DNA from: Alphaproteobacteria bacterium
GTDB lineage: Bacteria > Pseudomonadota > Alphaproteobacteria > Puniceispirillales > UBA1172
Assembly: GCA_021296375.1 (NCBI GenBank)
Contig: JAGWAQ010000028.1
Location: 1 to 16,582, forward strand
Direction of reading: 5' to 3'
Length of the DNA stretch: 16,582 nt
Position 1 is the stretch's first letter. Every line of letters begins with the position of its first letter. Both the position numbers and the translations under genes were made by a program. Of the stretch, positions 7,587 through 14,872 are shown in pieces. The notes under the pieces were generated by a model. The model worked only from the letters and a program-made list of their open reading frames with translations. It had not been told where the DNA came from and did no database searches.

Positions 7587-8036
7587 CAGAAGTTTGGCCT
7601 TGATGACAGGGCTTGCGGCACCGAAATCCATCTGGCCAGCGTGATTCTGCTTCAGGTAGCCCATGACCTTGCCCATATCCTTGATGGAGGCGGCCCCGGT
7701 TTCGGCAATGGCGGCGGCAATTGCTTCGGCAACAGCGGCGTCATCCATCTGTTCAGGCAGGAAGGCCTTGATGATGACAATCTCATCTTCTTCGGATTGC
7801 GCCAGTTCCTCGCGATTCCCCTCGCGGTACATTTTGGAGGATTCCTGCCGTTGCTTGATCATGGTCTGCAGCATGGACAGAAAATCATCATCGGCAATAC
7901 CATCCGCATTGCCCTTGCCTCTGGCGGCGATGTCACGGTCTATGAGCGCGGCAGAGATAAGCCGCAACGTGCTGAGTTCTTTTGCATTTCCGCTTTTGAG
8001 CGCAGCTTTGAGTGCCGCTTGGATAGCTTCACGCAT
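7578..8036 (-). CDS. GatB/YqeY domain protein
   Basis: This 152-residue protein is of the YqeY family, which shares the C-terminal helical domain of GatB, the tRNA-dependent Asp/Glu-tRNA amidotransferase subunit. Family marks are the N-terminal helix ending L-S-T-L-R-L-I-S-A-A-L, the central I-K-Q-R-Q-E-S-S-K-M-Y, F-L-P-E-Q-M, and the C-terminal M-G-K-V-M-G-Y-L-K. Length is normal for the stand-alone family (about 150). The exact function is not established, though a role in tRNA or amidotransferase biology is generally assumed. A strong GAGGAGG site (8045-8051) is 8 nt before the ATG. It is the first gene of the minus-strand block with dnaG and rpoD, occupying the place rpsU has in Escherichia coli. 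The 161 nt between it and dnaG hold a direct repeat at the yqeY stop and a candidate dnaG promoter. Confidence 0.92.
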   Translation of the reverse strand: MREAIQAALKAALKSGNAKELSTLRLISAALIDRDIAARGKGNADGIADDDFLSMLQTMIKQRQESSKMYREGNREELAQSEEDEIVIIKAFLPEQMDDAAVAEAIAAAIAETGAASIKDMGKVMGYLKQNHAGQMDFGAASPVIKAKLLGE

Positions 8037-8076
8037 AGCGTCAACCTCCTCACCGAGTCATGTTTGGGTGGCCTCT

Positions 8077-8104
8077 ATTTAATGGAACGCCACATCTTCA
8101 TCAA
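8077..8104 (-). promoter_or_regulatory. candidate yqeY promoter
   Basis: On the minus strand TTGATG (8099-8104, 4 of 6) and TTAAAT (8077-8082, 4 of 6) are separated by 16 bp, about 40 nt before the yqeY start and upstream of its strong ribosome site. This is the divergent side of the yqeY-carA intergenic region. Confidence 0.35.
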
Positions 8105-8143
8105 GAACAAACGCACATTTTGCCGCAGTTGCGTTGGTAGAAC

Positions 8144-8172
8144 TTGACGCCGCATACCCCTTCGCGTAGAAG
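8144..8172 (+). promoter_or_regulatory. candidate carAB promoter
   Basis: TTGACG (8144-8149, 5 of 6) and TAGAAG (8167-8172, 4 of 6) lie exactly 17 bp apart on the plus strand. The start would be near 8180, giving a leader of about 50 nt that includes the dyad at 8194-8212. This is the best promoter match in the 192-nt region between yqeY and carA. Confidence 0.5.
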
Positions 8173-8193
8173 GACAAAAATCTTATGGGGCCT

Positions 8194-8212
8194 GGTTTAA
8201 TTTCTTTAAACC
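8194..8212. promoter_or_regulatory. AT-rich dyad in the carA leader
   Basis: GGTTTAA and TTAAACC form a perfect 7-bp inverted repeat with a 5-nt loop, ending 16 nt before the carA ATG. It could be an operator or a leader hairpin that affects access to the weak carA ribosome site. There is no U tract inside the leader, so it is not a plain intrinsic terminator. Confidence 0.35.
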
Positions 8213-8228
8213 ACGCATTTGGGATCGG

Positions 8229-9428
8229 ATGTCACAGACCACACTTGATCGTATCAGACTAACCCTTGAGACCCCAACAGCATTATTGATTCTTGAAGAC
8301 GGCACCATCTTTGAAGGTGTCGGCTTTGGCGCGGATGTTGTTCGGGTTGGCGAAGTCTGTTTCAACACTTCCATGACCGGCTATCAGGAGATCATGACAG
8401 ATCCATCCTACGCTGGCCAGATCATCACCTTCACTTTCCCGCATATCGGCAACACCGGCACCAATACGATTGATATTGAAACCGATGCCCCTGCCGCGCT
8501 CGGGATGATCACGCGATTGACGCCGACAGACCCGTCGAACTTCCGCGCCATTGATCATCTGTCGGAATGGCTGAAGTCTCATAACATGCCGGGGATTGGC
8601 GGGATCGATACCCGCGCCCTGACCCACAAGATCCGCGAGCACGGCGCGCCGAAAGGCGTCATCGCCGTCAATATGGCCGGGGAGTTTGACCGCGACGCGC
8701 TGGTCAAGATGGCAAAGGACTGGCCCGGGCTTGCGGGCATGGACCTCGCCAGGGACGTCACCCGAGATGACGGGCAGGACTGGGCCGAAGGCGCCTGGAC
8801 CATGGCCAGCGACGCCTATGACGCCGATGCCGCCGGCGATGTCAACATCATCGCCCTTGATTACGGCTGCAAGCACAATATCCTGCGCTGCCTGACCGAC
8901 GCCGGTTTTAATGTTCGCGTCGTTCCAGCCACGACTTCAGCTGAACAGATCATGGCCATGGACCCGGCGGGGATTTTCCTCTCCAACGGCCCCGGTGACC
9001 CTGCCGCCACCGCGCAATACGCGGCGCAGGAAATCCGCAGCCTGGCGGAAAGCGGCTTGCCGGTATTCGGCATCTGCATCGGCCATCAGTTGATCGCCGA
9101 AGCCTTCGGGGCCTCGACCTATAAAATGGATCGTGGCCACCGCGGCGCCAACCATCCGGTCAAAGACCTTGCCACGGGCAAGATTGAGATCACCAGCCAG
9201 AACCACGGGTTTGCGGTCGATGCCTCAAGCTTGCCCCCTGAGCTTTCGGTCACGCATATCTCGCTGTTTGATGGCAGTGTAGAAGGGCTCAAGCACAACA
9301 CGCTTCCGGTGTTTTCGGTGCAGTACCACCCTGAATCCTCTCCTGGACCGCATGATTCCCAATACCTCTTCCAGCGGTTTATTGACCTCGTGAAAAATGT
9401 GAAAAGAGACACCCATGCCGCGTCGTGA
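8229..9428 (+). CDS. carA: carbamoyl phosphate synthase small subunit (glutaminase)
   Basis: This 399-residue protein releases ammonia from glutamine and channels it to CarB for carbamoyl phosphate, the precursor of arginine and pyrimidines. The N-terminal small-subunit domain (about 17-150) includes G-E-V-C-F-N-T-S-M-T-G-Y-Q-E. The C-terminal class I amidotransferase domain has L-S-N-G-P-G-D-P (251-258), nucleophile Cys283 in G-I-C-I-G-H-Q, and His367/Glu369 in Y-H-P-E-S. Thus it is catalytically complete. The start follows only GGGATCGG, a poor ribosome site. There is no better in-frame ATG nearby, and the protein begins as its alphaproteobacterial relatives do, with a short extra N-terminus. 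Its last 14 nt overlap the carB start, so the two subunits are translationally coupled. Confidence 0.97.
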   Translation: MSQTTLDRIRLTLETPTALLILEDGTIFEGVGFGADVVRVGEVCFNTSMTGYQEIMTDPSYAGQIITFTFPHIGNTGTNTIDIETDAPAALGMITRLTPTDPSNFRAIDHLSEWLKSHNMPGIGGIDTRALTHKIREHGAPKGVIAVNMAGEFDRDALVKMAKDWPGLAGMDLARDVTRDDGQDWAEGAWTMASDAYDADAAGDVNIIALDYGCKHNILRCLTDAGFNVRVVPATTSAEQIMAMDPAGIFLSNGPGDPAATAQYAAQEIRSLAESGLPVFGICIGHQLIAEAFGASTYKMDRGHRGANHPVKDLATGKIEITSQNHGFAVDASSLPPELSVTHISLFDGSVEGLKHNTLPVFSVQYHPESSPGPHDSQYLFQRFIDLVKNVKRDTHAAS

Positions 9429-12400
9429 TGACATCTCCTCTATCATGATCATTGGTGCTGGCCCGATCATTATTGGCCAGGCCTGCGAATTTGATTACTC
9501 CGGCGCCCAGGCTTGCAAGGCCCTGCGCGAGGAGGGGTATCGCATCATTCTGGTGAATTCAAACCCCGCCACCATCATGACCGACCCCGGGATGGCGGAC
9601 GCCACCTATATCGAGCCGATCACCCCCGACACCGTCGCCCGCATCATCGAAGCCGAAAAGCCTGATGCCTTGCTGCCGACCATGGGTGGACAAACCGCCC
9701 TTAACACCGCCCTTGCCCTCGCCAAGGATGGCGTGCTGGACGACCACGGCGTTGAGCTGATCGGCGCCAGCATCAAAGCGATTGAAAAAGCCGAAGACCG
9801 CCAGTTGTTCCGTGACGCGATGGACAAGATTGGCCTTGAAAGCCCGCGCTCTCGCCTTGTGAACACTTTCGAAGACGCCCTCGCTTCGCTTGACCATGTC
9901 GGCCTGCCGGCGATCATTCGCCCGTCCTTTACCCTTGGCGGCGAAGGCGGCGGCATTGCGTATAACACCAAGGAATTTGAAGACATCGTGCGTGGCGGCT
10001 TGCGCCTGTCGCCGGTTTCCGAAGTGCTGATCGAAGAATCGGTGCTGGGCTGGAAAGAATATGAAATGGAAGTCGTGCGTGACCGCGCCGACAACTGCAT
10101 CATCATTTGTTCGATTGAAAATATTGACCCTATGGGTGTTCACACTGGCGACAGCATGACCGTTGCCCCGGCCCTGACGCTGACCGATAAAGAATACCAG
10201 GCGATGCGTGACGCCTCGCTCGCTGTTCTGCGGGAAATCGGCGTCGATACCGGCGGCTCCAACGTGCAGTTCGCGGTTGATCCGAAAACCGGCCGTCAAC
10301 TGGTGATTGAGATGAACCCCCGGGTCAGCCGGTCTTCCGCCCTGGCGTCAAAAGCGACAGGTTTTCCGATCGCCAAAGTGGCGGCCAAGCTTGCCGTTGG
10401 CTTCACCCTTGATGAGCTTGATAACGACATCACTGGCGGCGCGACACCGGCGAGTTTTGAGCCAACCATTGATTACGTCGTCACCAAAATTCCCCGCTTC
10501 ACTTTTGAAAAATTCCCGGGCGCCGACAATCAGTTGTCAACCTCGATGAAATCAGTTGGGGAAACCATGGCGGTGGGGCGGTCTTTCCAGGAAAGCTTCC
10601 AGAAAGCCCTTCGTTCGCTGGAAACGGGCCTGACTGGCCTCAACCCTCTTGATCTTCCTGAAATCGAAGATGGCGCCAATGCCGCCGACGCGATTTCCGG
10701 CTGGTTGGGTGAACGTGTGCCTGATCGCCTGCGCCGCATCGTGTCGGCCTTTGCACATGGGTACAGCGTCGACGATGTTGCCGCCGCCACCCATTGGGAC
10801 CGCTGGTTCCTTGATCAGATTGCTGAACTGGTGGCGATTGAAGCTGACCTCAAAGCCCATGGCCTGCCCGATGATAACGCCATCTTGATGGCCTTGAAAT
10901 CAAAAGGCTTCAGCGACGCCCGCATTGCCGAGCTGACCGCCATGGATGCGGTTGCCCTTCAGAAGCGCCGCCATGACGCCGGCATTCGGCCGGTCTTCAA
11001 GCGCATCGATACCTGCGCGGCGGAATTTGCCTCTGAAACCGCTTATATGTACTCAACCTATGAAGCCACCTCCGGCCGGGCTTGCGAATCTCGCCCAACT
11101 GACCGCGAAAAAGTCGTCATTCTTGGCGGCGGGCCGAACCGTATTGGCCAGGGAATCGAATTTGACTATTGCTGTGTTCATGCCGCCTATGCGTTGCGCG
11201 ACGCCGGTTATGAAACCATCATGATCAACTGCAACCCTGAAACCGTCTCAACCGATTACGACACGTCAGACCGGCTTTATTTTGAACCGCTGACGGCTGA
11301 AGATGTCATTGAGATCATCCAGAATGAACAGACCAACGGCACCGTCAAGGGCGTCATTGTTCAGCTTGGGGGCCAGACGCCATTGAAAATCTCAGCCGCC
11401 ATTGAAGCGGCGGGGATCCCTATTCTCGGCACCAGCCCGGACGCCATTGACCTTGCCGAAGACCGCGAGCGGTTCCAGCATCTGGTTGATGAGCTTGACC
11501 TCAAGCAGCCGTCCAACGGCATCGCCCATTCGCCTGAAGAAGCGCGCGCGATCGCCGAAGAGGTTGGCCTTCCGGTGGTGATCCGCCCGTCCTATGTTCT
11601 GGGTGGCCGCGCCATGGAAGTCGTCCATGTGATGGCTGATCTTGAACGCTACATGACCGAAGCCGTCGTGGTTTCCGGTGATAACCCTGTGCTGATCGAC
11701 GGGTTCTTGAGCCATGCCACGGAAGTTGATGTCGATGCCCTTGCTGATGGCACTGATGTGTTTATCGCAGGCATCATGGAACATATTGAAGAAGCCGGCA
11801 TTCATTCCGGCGACAGCGCCTGTTCCCTGCCCCCGCAAAACCTGTCCGACAAGGTGCTGGCCGATATCCGCAAGCAAACCCGTGATCTGGCCATGGGGCT
11901 TGGCGTGGTGGGGCTGATGAATGTCCAGTTCGCCATCAAGGATGAAGTGGTGTATTTGCTCGAGGTCAACCCTCGCGGCTCCCGCACCGTGCCGTTCGTC
12001 GCCAAAGCCACGGGTGTTCCACTGGCTAAAATGGCGGCGCGGGTCATGGCCGGGGAGACCATCGCCTCTCTTGATTTGAAGGAACGCCAGCTTGACCATG
12101 TTGCGGTCAAGGAAGCGGTCTTCCCGTTCTCGCGCTTCCCCGGGGTTGATGTCTTCCTCGGCCCTGAAATGAAATCCACCGGTGAAGTCATGGGCATCGG
12201 CCCTGACTTCAGCCAGGCTTTTGCGAAAAGCCAGCTCGGCGCCAGCGTTTACCTGCCACTGGGGGGGACGGTGTTCATTTCCGTTAAAGACGACGACAAA
12301 GAGGAAATGATCGCGATCTGCCGTGACCTGAAATCCCTCGGCTTCAAGCTTGTGGCAACATCAGGAACGGCCAAGGCCCTGAACGACGCCGGCATCGAAA

Positions 12401-12660
12401 CAGATACCGTCAACAAGGTGATGCAAGGTCGCCCCCATGCTGTCGATTTCATGGTGGATGGCAAGATTGACCTGGTCTTCAACACCGCCCATGGCGCGGC
12501 GGCGATCCGGGACAGTTTCTCGCTGCGGCAAACGGCGCTGACCAACAGCATCCCCTATTACACGACGGTGCCGGAAGCGCGCGCATCCATTCATGCCATT
12601 CGCGCCATCCAGACCGGTCAACTTGCGGTGCGGCCGATCCAGTCTTATCTCAGCTCATAA
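9415..12660 (+). CDS. carB: carbamoyl phosphate synthase large subunit
   Basis: The 1081-residue synthase subunit joins bicarbonate, ammonia and two ATP into carbamoyl phosphate. It has the duplicated architecture of the family. The first ATP-grasp unit (about 1-400) starts I-M-I-I-G-A-G-P-I-I-I-G-Q-A-C-E-F-D-Y. An oligomerisation domain follows (about 420-555). The second ATP-grasp unit (about 566-940) starts V-V-I-L-G-G-G-P-N-R-I-G-Q-G-I-E-F-D-Y. The C-terminal methylglyoxal-synthase-like allosteric domain runs from about 951 to 1081, with V-A-T-S-G-T and N-K-V-M-Q-G-R-P-H. Each synthase half keeps an E-x-N-P-R metal-binding motif (E-M-N-P-R, then E-V-N-P-R). The full length (about 1073-1100 expected) and absence of gaps argue for function. 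The start overlaps carA by 14 nt. A hairpin 17 nt after the stop precedes greA. Confidence 0.98.
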   Translation: MPRRDDISSIMIIGAGPIIIGQACEFDYSGAQACKALREEGYRIILVNSNPATIMTDPGMADATYIEPITPDTVARIIEAEKPDALLPTMGGQTALNTALALAKDGVLDDHGVELIGASIKAIEKAEDRQLFRDAMDKIGLESPRSRLVNTFEDALASLDHVGLPAIIRPSFTLGGEGGGIAYNTKEFEDIVRGGLRLSPVSEVLIEESVLGWKEYEMEVVRDRADNCIIICSIENIDPMGVHTGDSMTVAPALTLTDKEYQAMRDASLAVLREIGVDTGGSNVQFAVDPKTGRQLVIEMNPRVSRSSALASKATGFPIAKVAAKLAVGFTLDELDNDITGGATPASFEPTIDYVVTKIPRFTFEKFPGADNQLSTSMKSVGETMAVGRSFQESFQKALRSLETGLTGLNPLDLPEIEDGANAADAISGWLGERVPDRLRRIVSAFAHGYSVDDVAAATHWDRWFLDQIAELVAIEADLKAHGLPDDNAILMALKSKGFSDARIAELTAMDAVALQKRRHDAGIRPVFKRIDTCAAEFASETAYMYSTYEATSGRACESRPTDREKVVILGGGPNRIGQGIEFDYCCVHAAYALRDAGYETIMINCNPETVSTDYDTSDRLYFEPLTAEDVIEIIQNEQTNGTVKGVIVQLGGQTPLKISAAIEAAGIPILGTSPDAIDLAEDRERFQHLVDELDLKQPSNGIAHSPEEARAIAEEVGLPVVIRPSYVLGGRAMEVVHVMADLERYMTEAVVVSGDNPVLIDGFLSHATEVDVDALADGTDVFIAGIMEHIEEAGIHSGDSACSLPPQNLSDKVLADIRKQTRDLAMGLGVVGLMNVQFAIKDEVVYLLEVNPRGSRTVPFVAKATGVPLAKMAARVMAGETIASLDLKERQLDHVAVKEAVFPFSRFPGVDVFLGPEMKSTGEVMGIGPDFSQAFAKSQLGASVYLPLGGTVFISVKDDDKEEMIAICRDLKSLGFKLVATSGTAKALNDAGIETDTVNKVMQGRPHAVDFMVDGKIDLVFNTAHGAAAIRDSFSLRQTALTNSIPYYTTVPEARASIHAIRAIQTGQLAVRPIQSYLSS

Positions 12661-12676
12661 AGAAAAAAATCTGGAA

Positions 12677-12697
12677 AAACCGCATTATCTGCGGTTT
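12677..12697 (+). terminator. hairpin after carB, possible weak terminator
   Basis: AAACCGCA and TGCGGTTT make a perfect 8-bp stem with a 5-nt loop, starting 17 nt after the carB stop. The stem ends in three T's followed by ACTT, so the U tract is poor. It may cause partial termination or stabilise the carAB mRNA end, with read-through into greA. Confidence 0.45.
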
Positions 12698-12728
12698 ACT
12701 TGGATCAATAAAAATTAAAGAGCGTTCC

Positions 12729-13179
12729 ATGGAAAAAATTCCCTTTACCCAAGCTGGCCTTGAAGTGCTTAAGGTCGAGTTGATGAAACTTAAATCTGAA
12801 GACCGTGCGCGAGCATGGGGATTTATCAGAAAATGCCGAATACCACGCCGCCCGCGACCGCCAGTCTTTCATCGAGGGCCGTGTTGCCGAACTCGAAGAC
12901 GTCATCAGCCGCTCGGAGGTCATTGACCCCACCAAACTGTCCGGTGAAACCGTGACGTTTGGCACCTCGGTGATGGTGGCTGATGAAGAAACCGACCAGG
13001 AATCCGAATACGCTATTGTCGGCCCTTACGAAGCGGATTTGTCCCGAGGGTTGATCTCAACCTCATCCCCCATCGCCAAAGCCCTGATCGGCAAGCGCGT
13101 TGGTGATAGTGTTGAAGTCCGCACCCCGGGCGGCATCAAATCCTATGAAATCGAGAAGATCAAAGTCTTGAAGGCTTAA
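12729..13179 (+). pseudogene. greA: transcription elongation factor GreA, frame-disrupted
   Basis: GreA binds the secondary channel of RNA polymerase and stimulates cleavage of backtracked RNA. The frame from ATG 12729 reads M-E-K-I-P-F-T-Q-A-G-L as expected up to S-E-D-R (about residue 26), then goes off-frame and ends at 12926. From 12808 another frame reads R-E-H-G-D-L-S-E-N-A-E-Y-H-A-A-R, the hallmark tip of the coiled coil including the acidic Asp and Glu. It continues through the normal C-terminal domain (S-S-P-I-A-K-A-L-I-G-K, T-P-G-G) to TAA 13177-13179. Comparison with Escherichia coli GreA, which I know, shows ten residues missing between the two parts, with a single leftover base. 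That is a 29-nt deletion, which shifts the frame; restoring it gives about 159 residues, the family length. An internal GTG (12805) could start the rear part, but that product lacks the first coiled-coil helix. Confidence 0.85.
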
Positions 13180-13196
13180 AACAAGCCCTTCTTTTT
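13170..13196 (+). terminator. rho-independent terminator of greA
   Basis: GAAGGCTT and AAGCCCTTC pair with one bulged base and a 5-nt loop, followed at once by TTTTT and, after CTTAAG, a further run of eight T's. The left arm uses the last greA codons and the stop codon. The converging minus-strand gene has no T run after this hairpin on its own strand, so it serves greA only. Confidence 0.75.
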
Positions 13197-13214
13197 CTTA
13201 AGTTTTTTTTGAAA

Positions 13215-13703
13215 TTATTCGGCACTATCCGCGTCGATAGGCACCCCCGGCTGATCCTTGTTCGAACGGATGGCGAGGGCGGTTTTAACGTGGCTGACAT
13301 TCGGGGCCGGCGTTAGTTTTGAGGTCAGAAACTGCTGGAAATGATCCCAGTCATGGGCAACGAATTTCAGGATGAAATCGGTTTCCCCCACCAGCATGTG
13401 GCATTCCCGCACCTCCGGCCAGTCATGGACGAGCGCTTCGAACTCCTGCAGGTCGGTTTCGGCTTGCGAGTTCAGCCCCACAAAGGCGAACACCATCACG
13501 GAATACCCCAGCGCATCGGGGTTAACATCCGCATGATAGCCGCGGATAACATTCTGGTCTTCGAGCGCCCGCACACGGCGCAGGCAAGGGGGCGCGGAGA
13601 TGCCGATGCGTTTGGCCAATTCCACATTGGTCATTCGCCCATCCGCCTGAAGGTCTTTCAGGATACGGCGGTCAACATGATCAAGCTTAACTTTATTCGC
13701 CAT
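13215..13703 (-). CDS. Lrp/AsnC-family transcriptional regulator
   Basis: This protein of about 162 residues has the standard two-domain Lrp/AsnC layout. The N-terminal winged helix-turn-helix has L-D-x-x-D-R-R-I-L-K-D-L-Q-A-D-G-R-M-T-N-V-E-L-A-K-R-I-G-I-S, then C-L-R-R-V-R-A-L-E. The C-terminal RAM/ligand-binding domain has I-R-G-Y-H-A-D-V-N-P, V-R-E-C-H-M-L-V-G-E-T-D-F-I-L-K and a final V-K-T-A-L-A-I. These proteins form octamers or dimers of dimers and usually respond to an amino acid; the ligand is not predictable here. I chose ATG 13703 over GTG 13712 because the AAGG of the ribosome site is about 9 nt from it. It converges on greA and diverges from the ELM1-like gene across an AT-rich 121-nt gap. 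A role in amino acid catabolism is a family expectation, not visible here. Confidence 0.92.
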   Translation of the reverse strand: MANKVKLDHVDRRILKDLQADGRMTNVELAKRIGISAPPCLRRVRALEDQNVIRGYHADVNPDALGYSVMVFAFVGLNSQAETDLQEFEALVHDWPEVRECHMLVGETDFILKFVAHDWDHFQQFLTSKLTPAPNVSHVKTALAIRSNKDQPGVPIDADSAE

Positions 13704-13809
13704 CGAACGCACCCTTCACTGGTCGGCCGTCAACTTTCTGGATGAGGTTTCAGCCCAACTGTAATATGATCAGTCTAAAGTAAGTTTATTTCAGAATCAT
13801 TACAAAAAA

Positions 13810-13824
13810 GATAATATTTCTAAC
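13810..13824 (+). promoter_or_regulatory. candidate -10 element directly before the ELM1-like gene
   Basis: GATAAT (13810-13815) ends 9 nt before ATG 13825, and no ribosome binding site is visible in the AT-rich stretch before the ATG. A start 6-8 nt downstream of it would leave a leader of only one to three nt, so the gene could be leaderless. No convincing -35 box lies at 16-18 bp. The rest of the 121-nt divergent gap (13704-13824) also holds a loose CTG-N9-CAG dyad at 13759-13773. Confidence 0.3.
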
Positions 13825-14829
13825 ATGGCACAGGATCATTTCGCGACATTTGCCCAAGCCCGCACCGCCTGGGTGGTGAGTGACGGCACAAAAGGCATGG
13901 AAGTCCAGTCCCTTGGCTTGGCGGAGCGCATGGGGTTGAACACCACGGTGTTGCGCTTCCCGCCGCCGGGTTTGTTACGCCATCTGCCGAGATCAGGGCG
14001 CTGGCGGCTGATGCCGCTTCCCGCCCCTTGCCGCAAGGCCGTAAAGGAAAGCGGCTGGCCTGATGTCATCATCACCACCGGGCGGCGCATGGCGGGGCTT
14101 TCGATCCTGCTGCGGAGCAAATCCCGCGGCATCAGCCGCACTATCCATATTCAGGACCCGAAACTGCCGACCGATCTGTTTGATCTCATGATCATCCCCT
14201 CCCATGATCGCCTGAGGGGGGATAACGTGCTGGTGACGACAGGCTCCCTCAACACCCTTACCCTCGATAAAATCAACACCGCCGCCCGCGCCCTGCCGCC
14301 AGAAGTGCGGGAGCTGCCGCGCCCGGTGATCGCCGTCATGATCGGCGGCACCAACCGCCGTTACACGGTGACAGAACCACATCTCTTGCGCTTGGGTCAG
14401 GTGGCCTCAGGGCTTGGGCATGCGACGGGCGGCTCGCTTGTGTTTATCCCGTCACGCCGCAGTCATGACATGGCCGCCGCTTGCATCAGCGCAACCATCG
14501 GCAAGGACTTGCTCGAAACACCGCCGCACTGGATCTGGGATGGGGTTTCGGAAAACCCCTACCCCGGGATATTGGGCCATGCCGACGCGCTGGTGGTGAC
14601 GAGCGATTCCGTCAACATGACGTCGGAAGCCTGCCTTAATGGCAAGCCTGTCTATCGTTATCATTTCCAGGAAGAAACGGGGCGGATTGCGCTTTTTCAC
14701 GCCATCATGGATGAAGGCGGGTATACCCAACCGCTCGAGCCATTCAATGTTATGGATTTTCCCGCGCCATCTGGCCCGGGGCTGGATGAAACCGGGCGTG
14801 TGGCCCGGCTTCTCCGTGGTCAGGACTAA
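13825..14829 (+). CDS. ELM1-family (mitochondrial-fission-like) protein
   Basis: This 334-residue protein belongs to the bacterial relatives of plant ELM1 (PF06258, named for mitochondrial fission). Typical marks are the N-terminal W-V-V-S-D-G-T-K-G-M-E-V-Q-S-L-G-L-A-E-R, P-D-V-I-I-T-T-G-R-R, H-I-Q-D-P-K-L-P-T-D-L-F-D, and I-A-V-M-I-G-G-T-N-R-R-Y-T. C-terminal marks are H-A-D-A-L-V-V-T-S-D-S-V-N-M-T-S-E-A. The fold resembles GT-B glycosyltransferases of the MurG/LpxB kind, which supports a sugar- or envelope-related role in bacteria, but that is inference. Length is normal and no signal peptide is seen. The upstream gene diverges (Lrp family) and the downstream gene converges (msrP). The start is ATG 13825, without a ribosome site; no better start lies upstream of the conserved W-V-V-S-D-G strand. 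Confidence 0.87.
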   Translation: MAQDHFATFAQARTAWVVSDGTKGMEVQSLGLAERMGLNTTVLRFPPPGLLRHLPRSGRWRLMPLPAPCRKAVKESGWPDVIITTGRRMAGLSILLRSKSRGISRTIHIQDPKLPTDLFDLMIIPSHDRLRGDNVLVTTGSLNTLTLDKINTAARALPPEVRELPRPVIAVMIGGTNRRYTVTEPHLLRLGQVASGLGHATGGSLVFIPSRRSHDMAAACISATIGKDLLETPPHWIWDGVSENPYPGILGHADALVVTSDSVNMTSEACLNGKPVYRYHFQEETGRIALFHAIMDEGGYTQPLEPFNVMDFPAPSGPGLDETGRVARLLRGQD

Positions 14830-14838
14830 TCACCCCGA

Positions 14839-14872
14839 CTGTTTAATAAACCGGCTGTTTAATAAAACAGCT
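14839..14872. repeat. 12-bp direct repeat (16-bp period) and hairpin at the msrP stop
   Basis: CTGTTTAATAAA occurs at 14839-14850 and 14855-14866, separated by CCGG. The right copy overlaps the last codons and stop of msrP. It also forms a hairpin (GCTGTTT / AAACAGC, 14854-14860 with 14865-14871, 4-nt loop) between the converging ELM1-like and msrP genes. A weak bidirectional terminator is possible, but neither strand has a long U tract. Confidence 0.6.

Noticed and set aside
12805..13179. Internal GTG start giving a short functional Gre-like factor
   Set aside because: The product would lack the first helix of the antiparallel coiled coil needed to present the acidic tip, and no ribosome site precedes the GTG.
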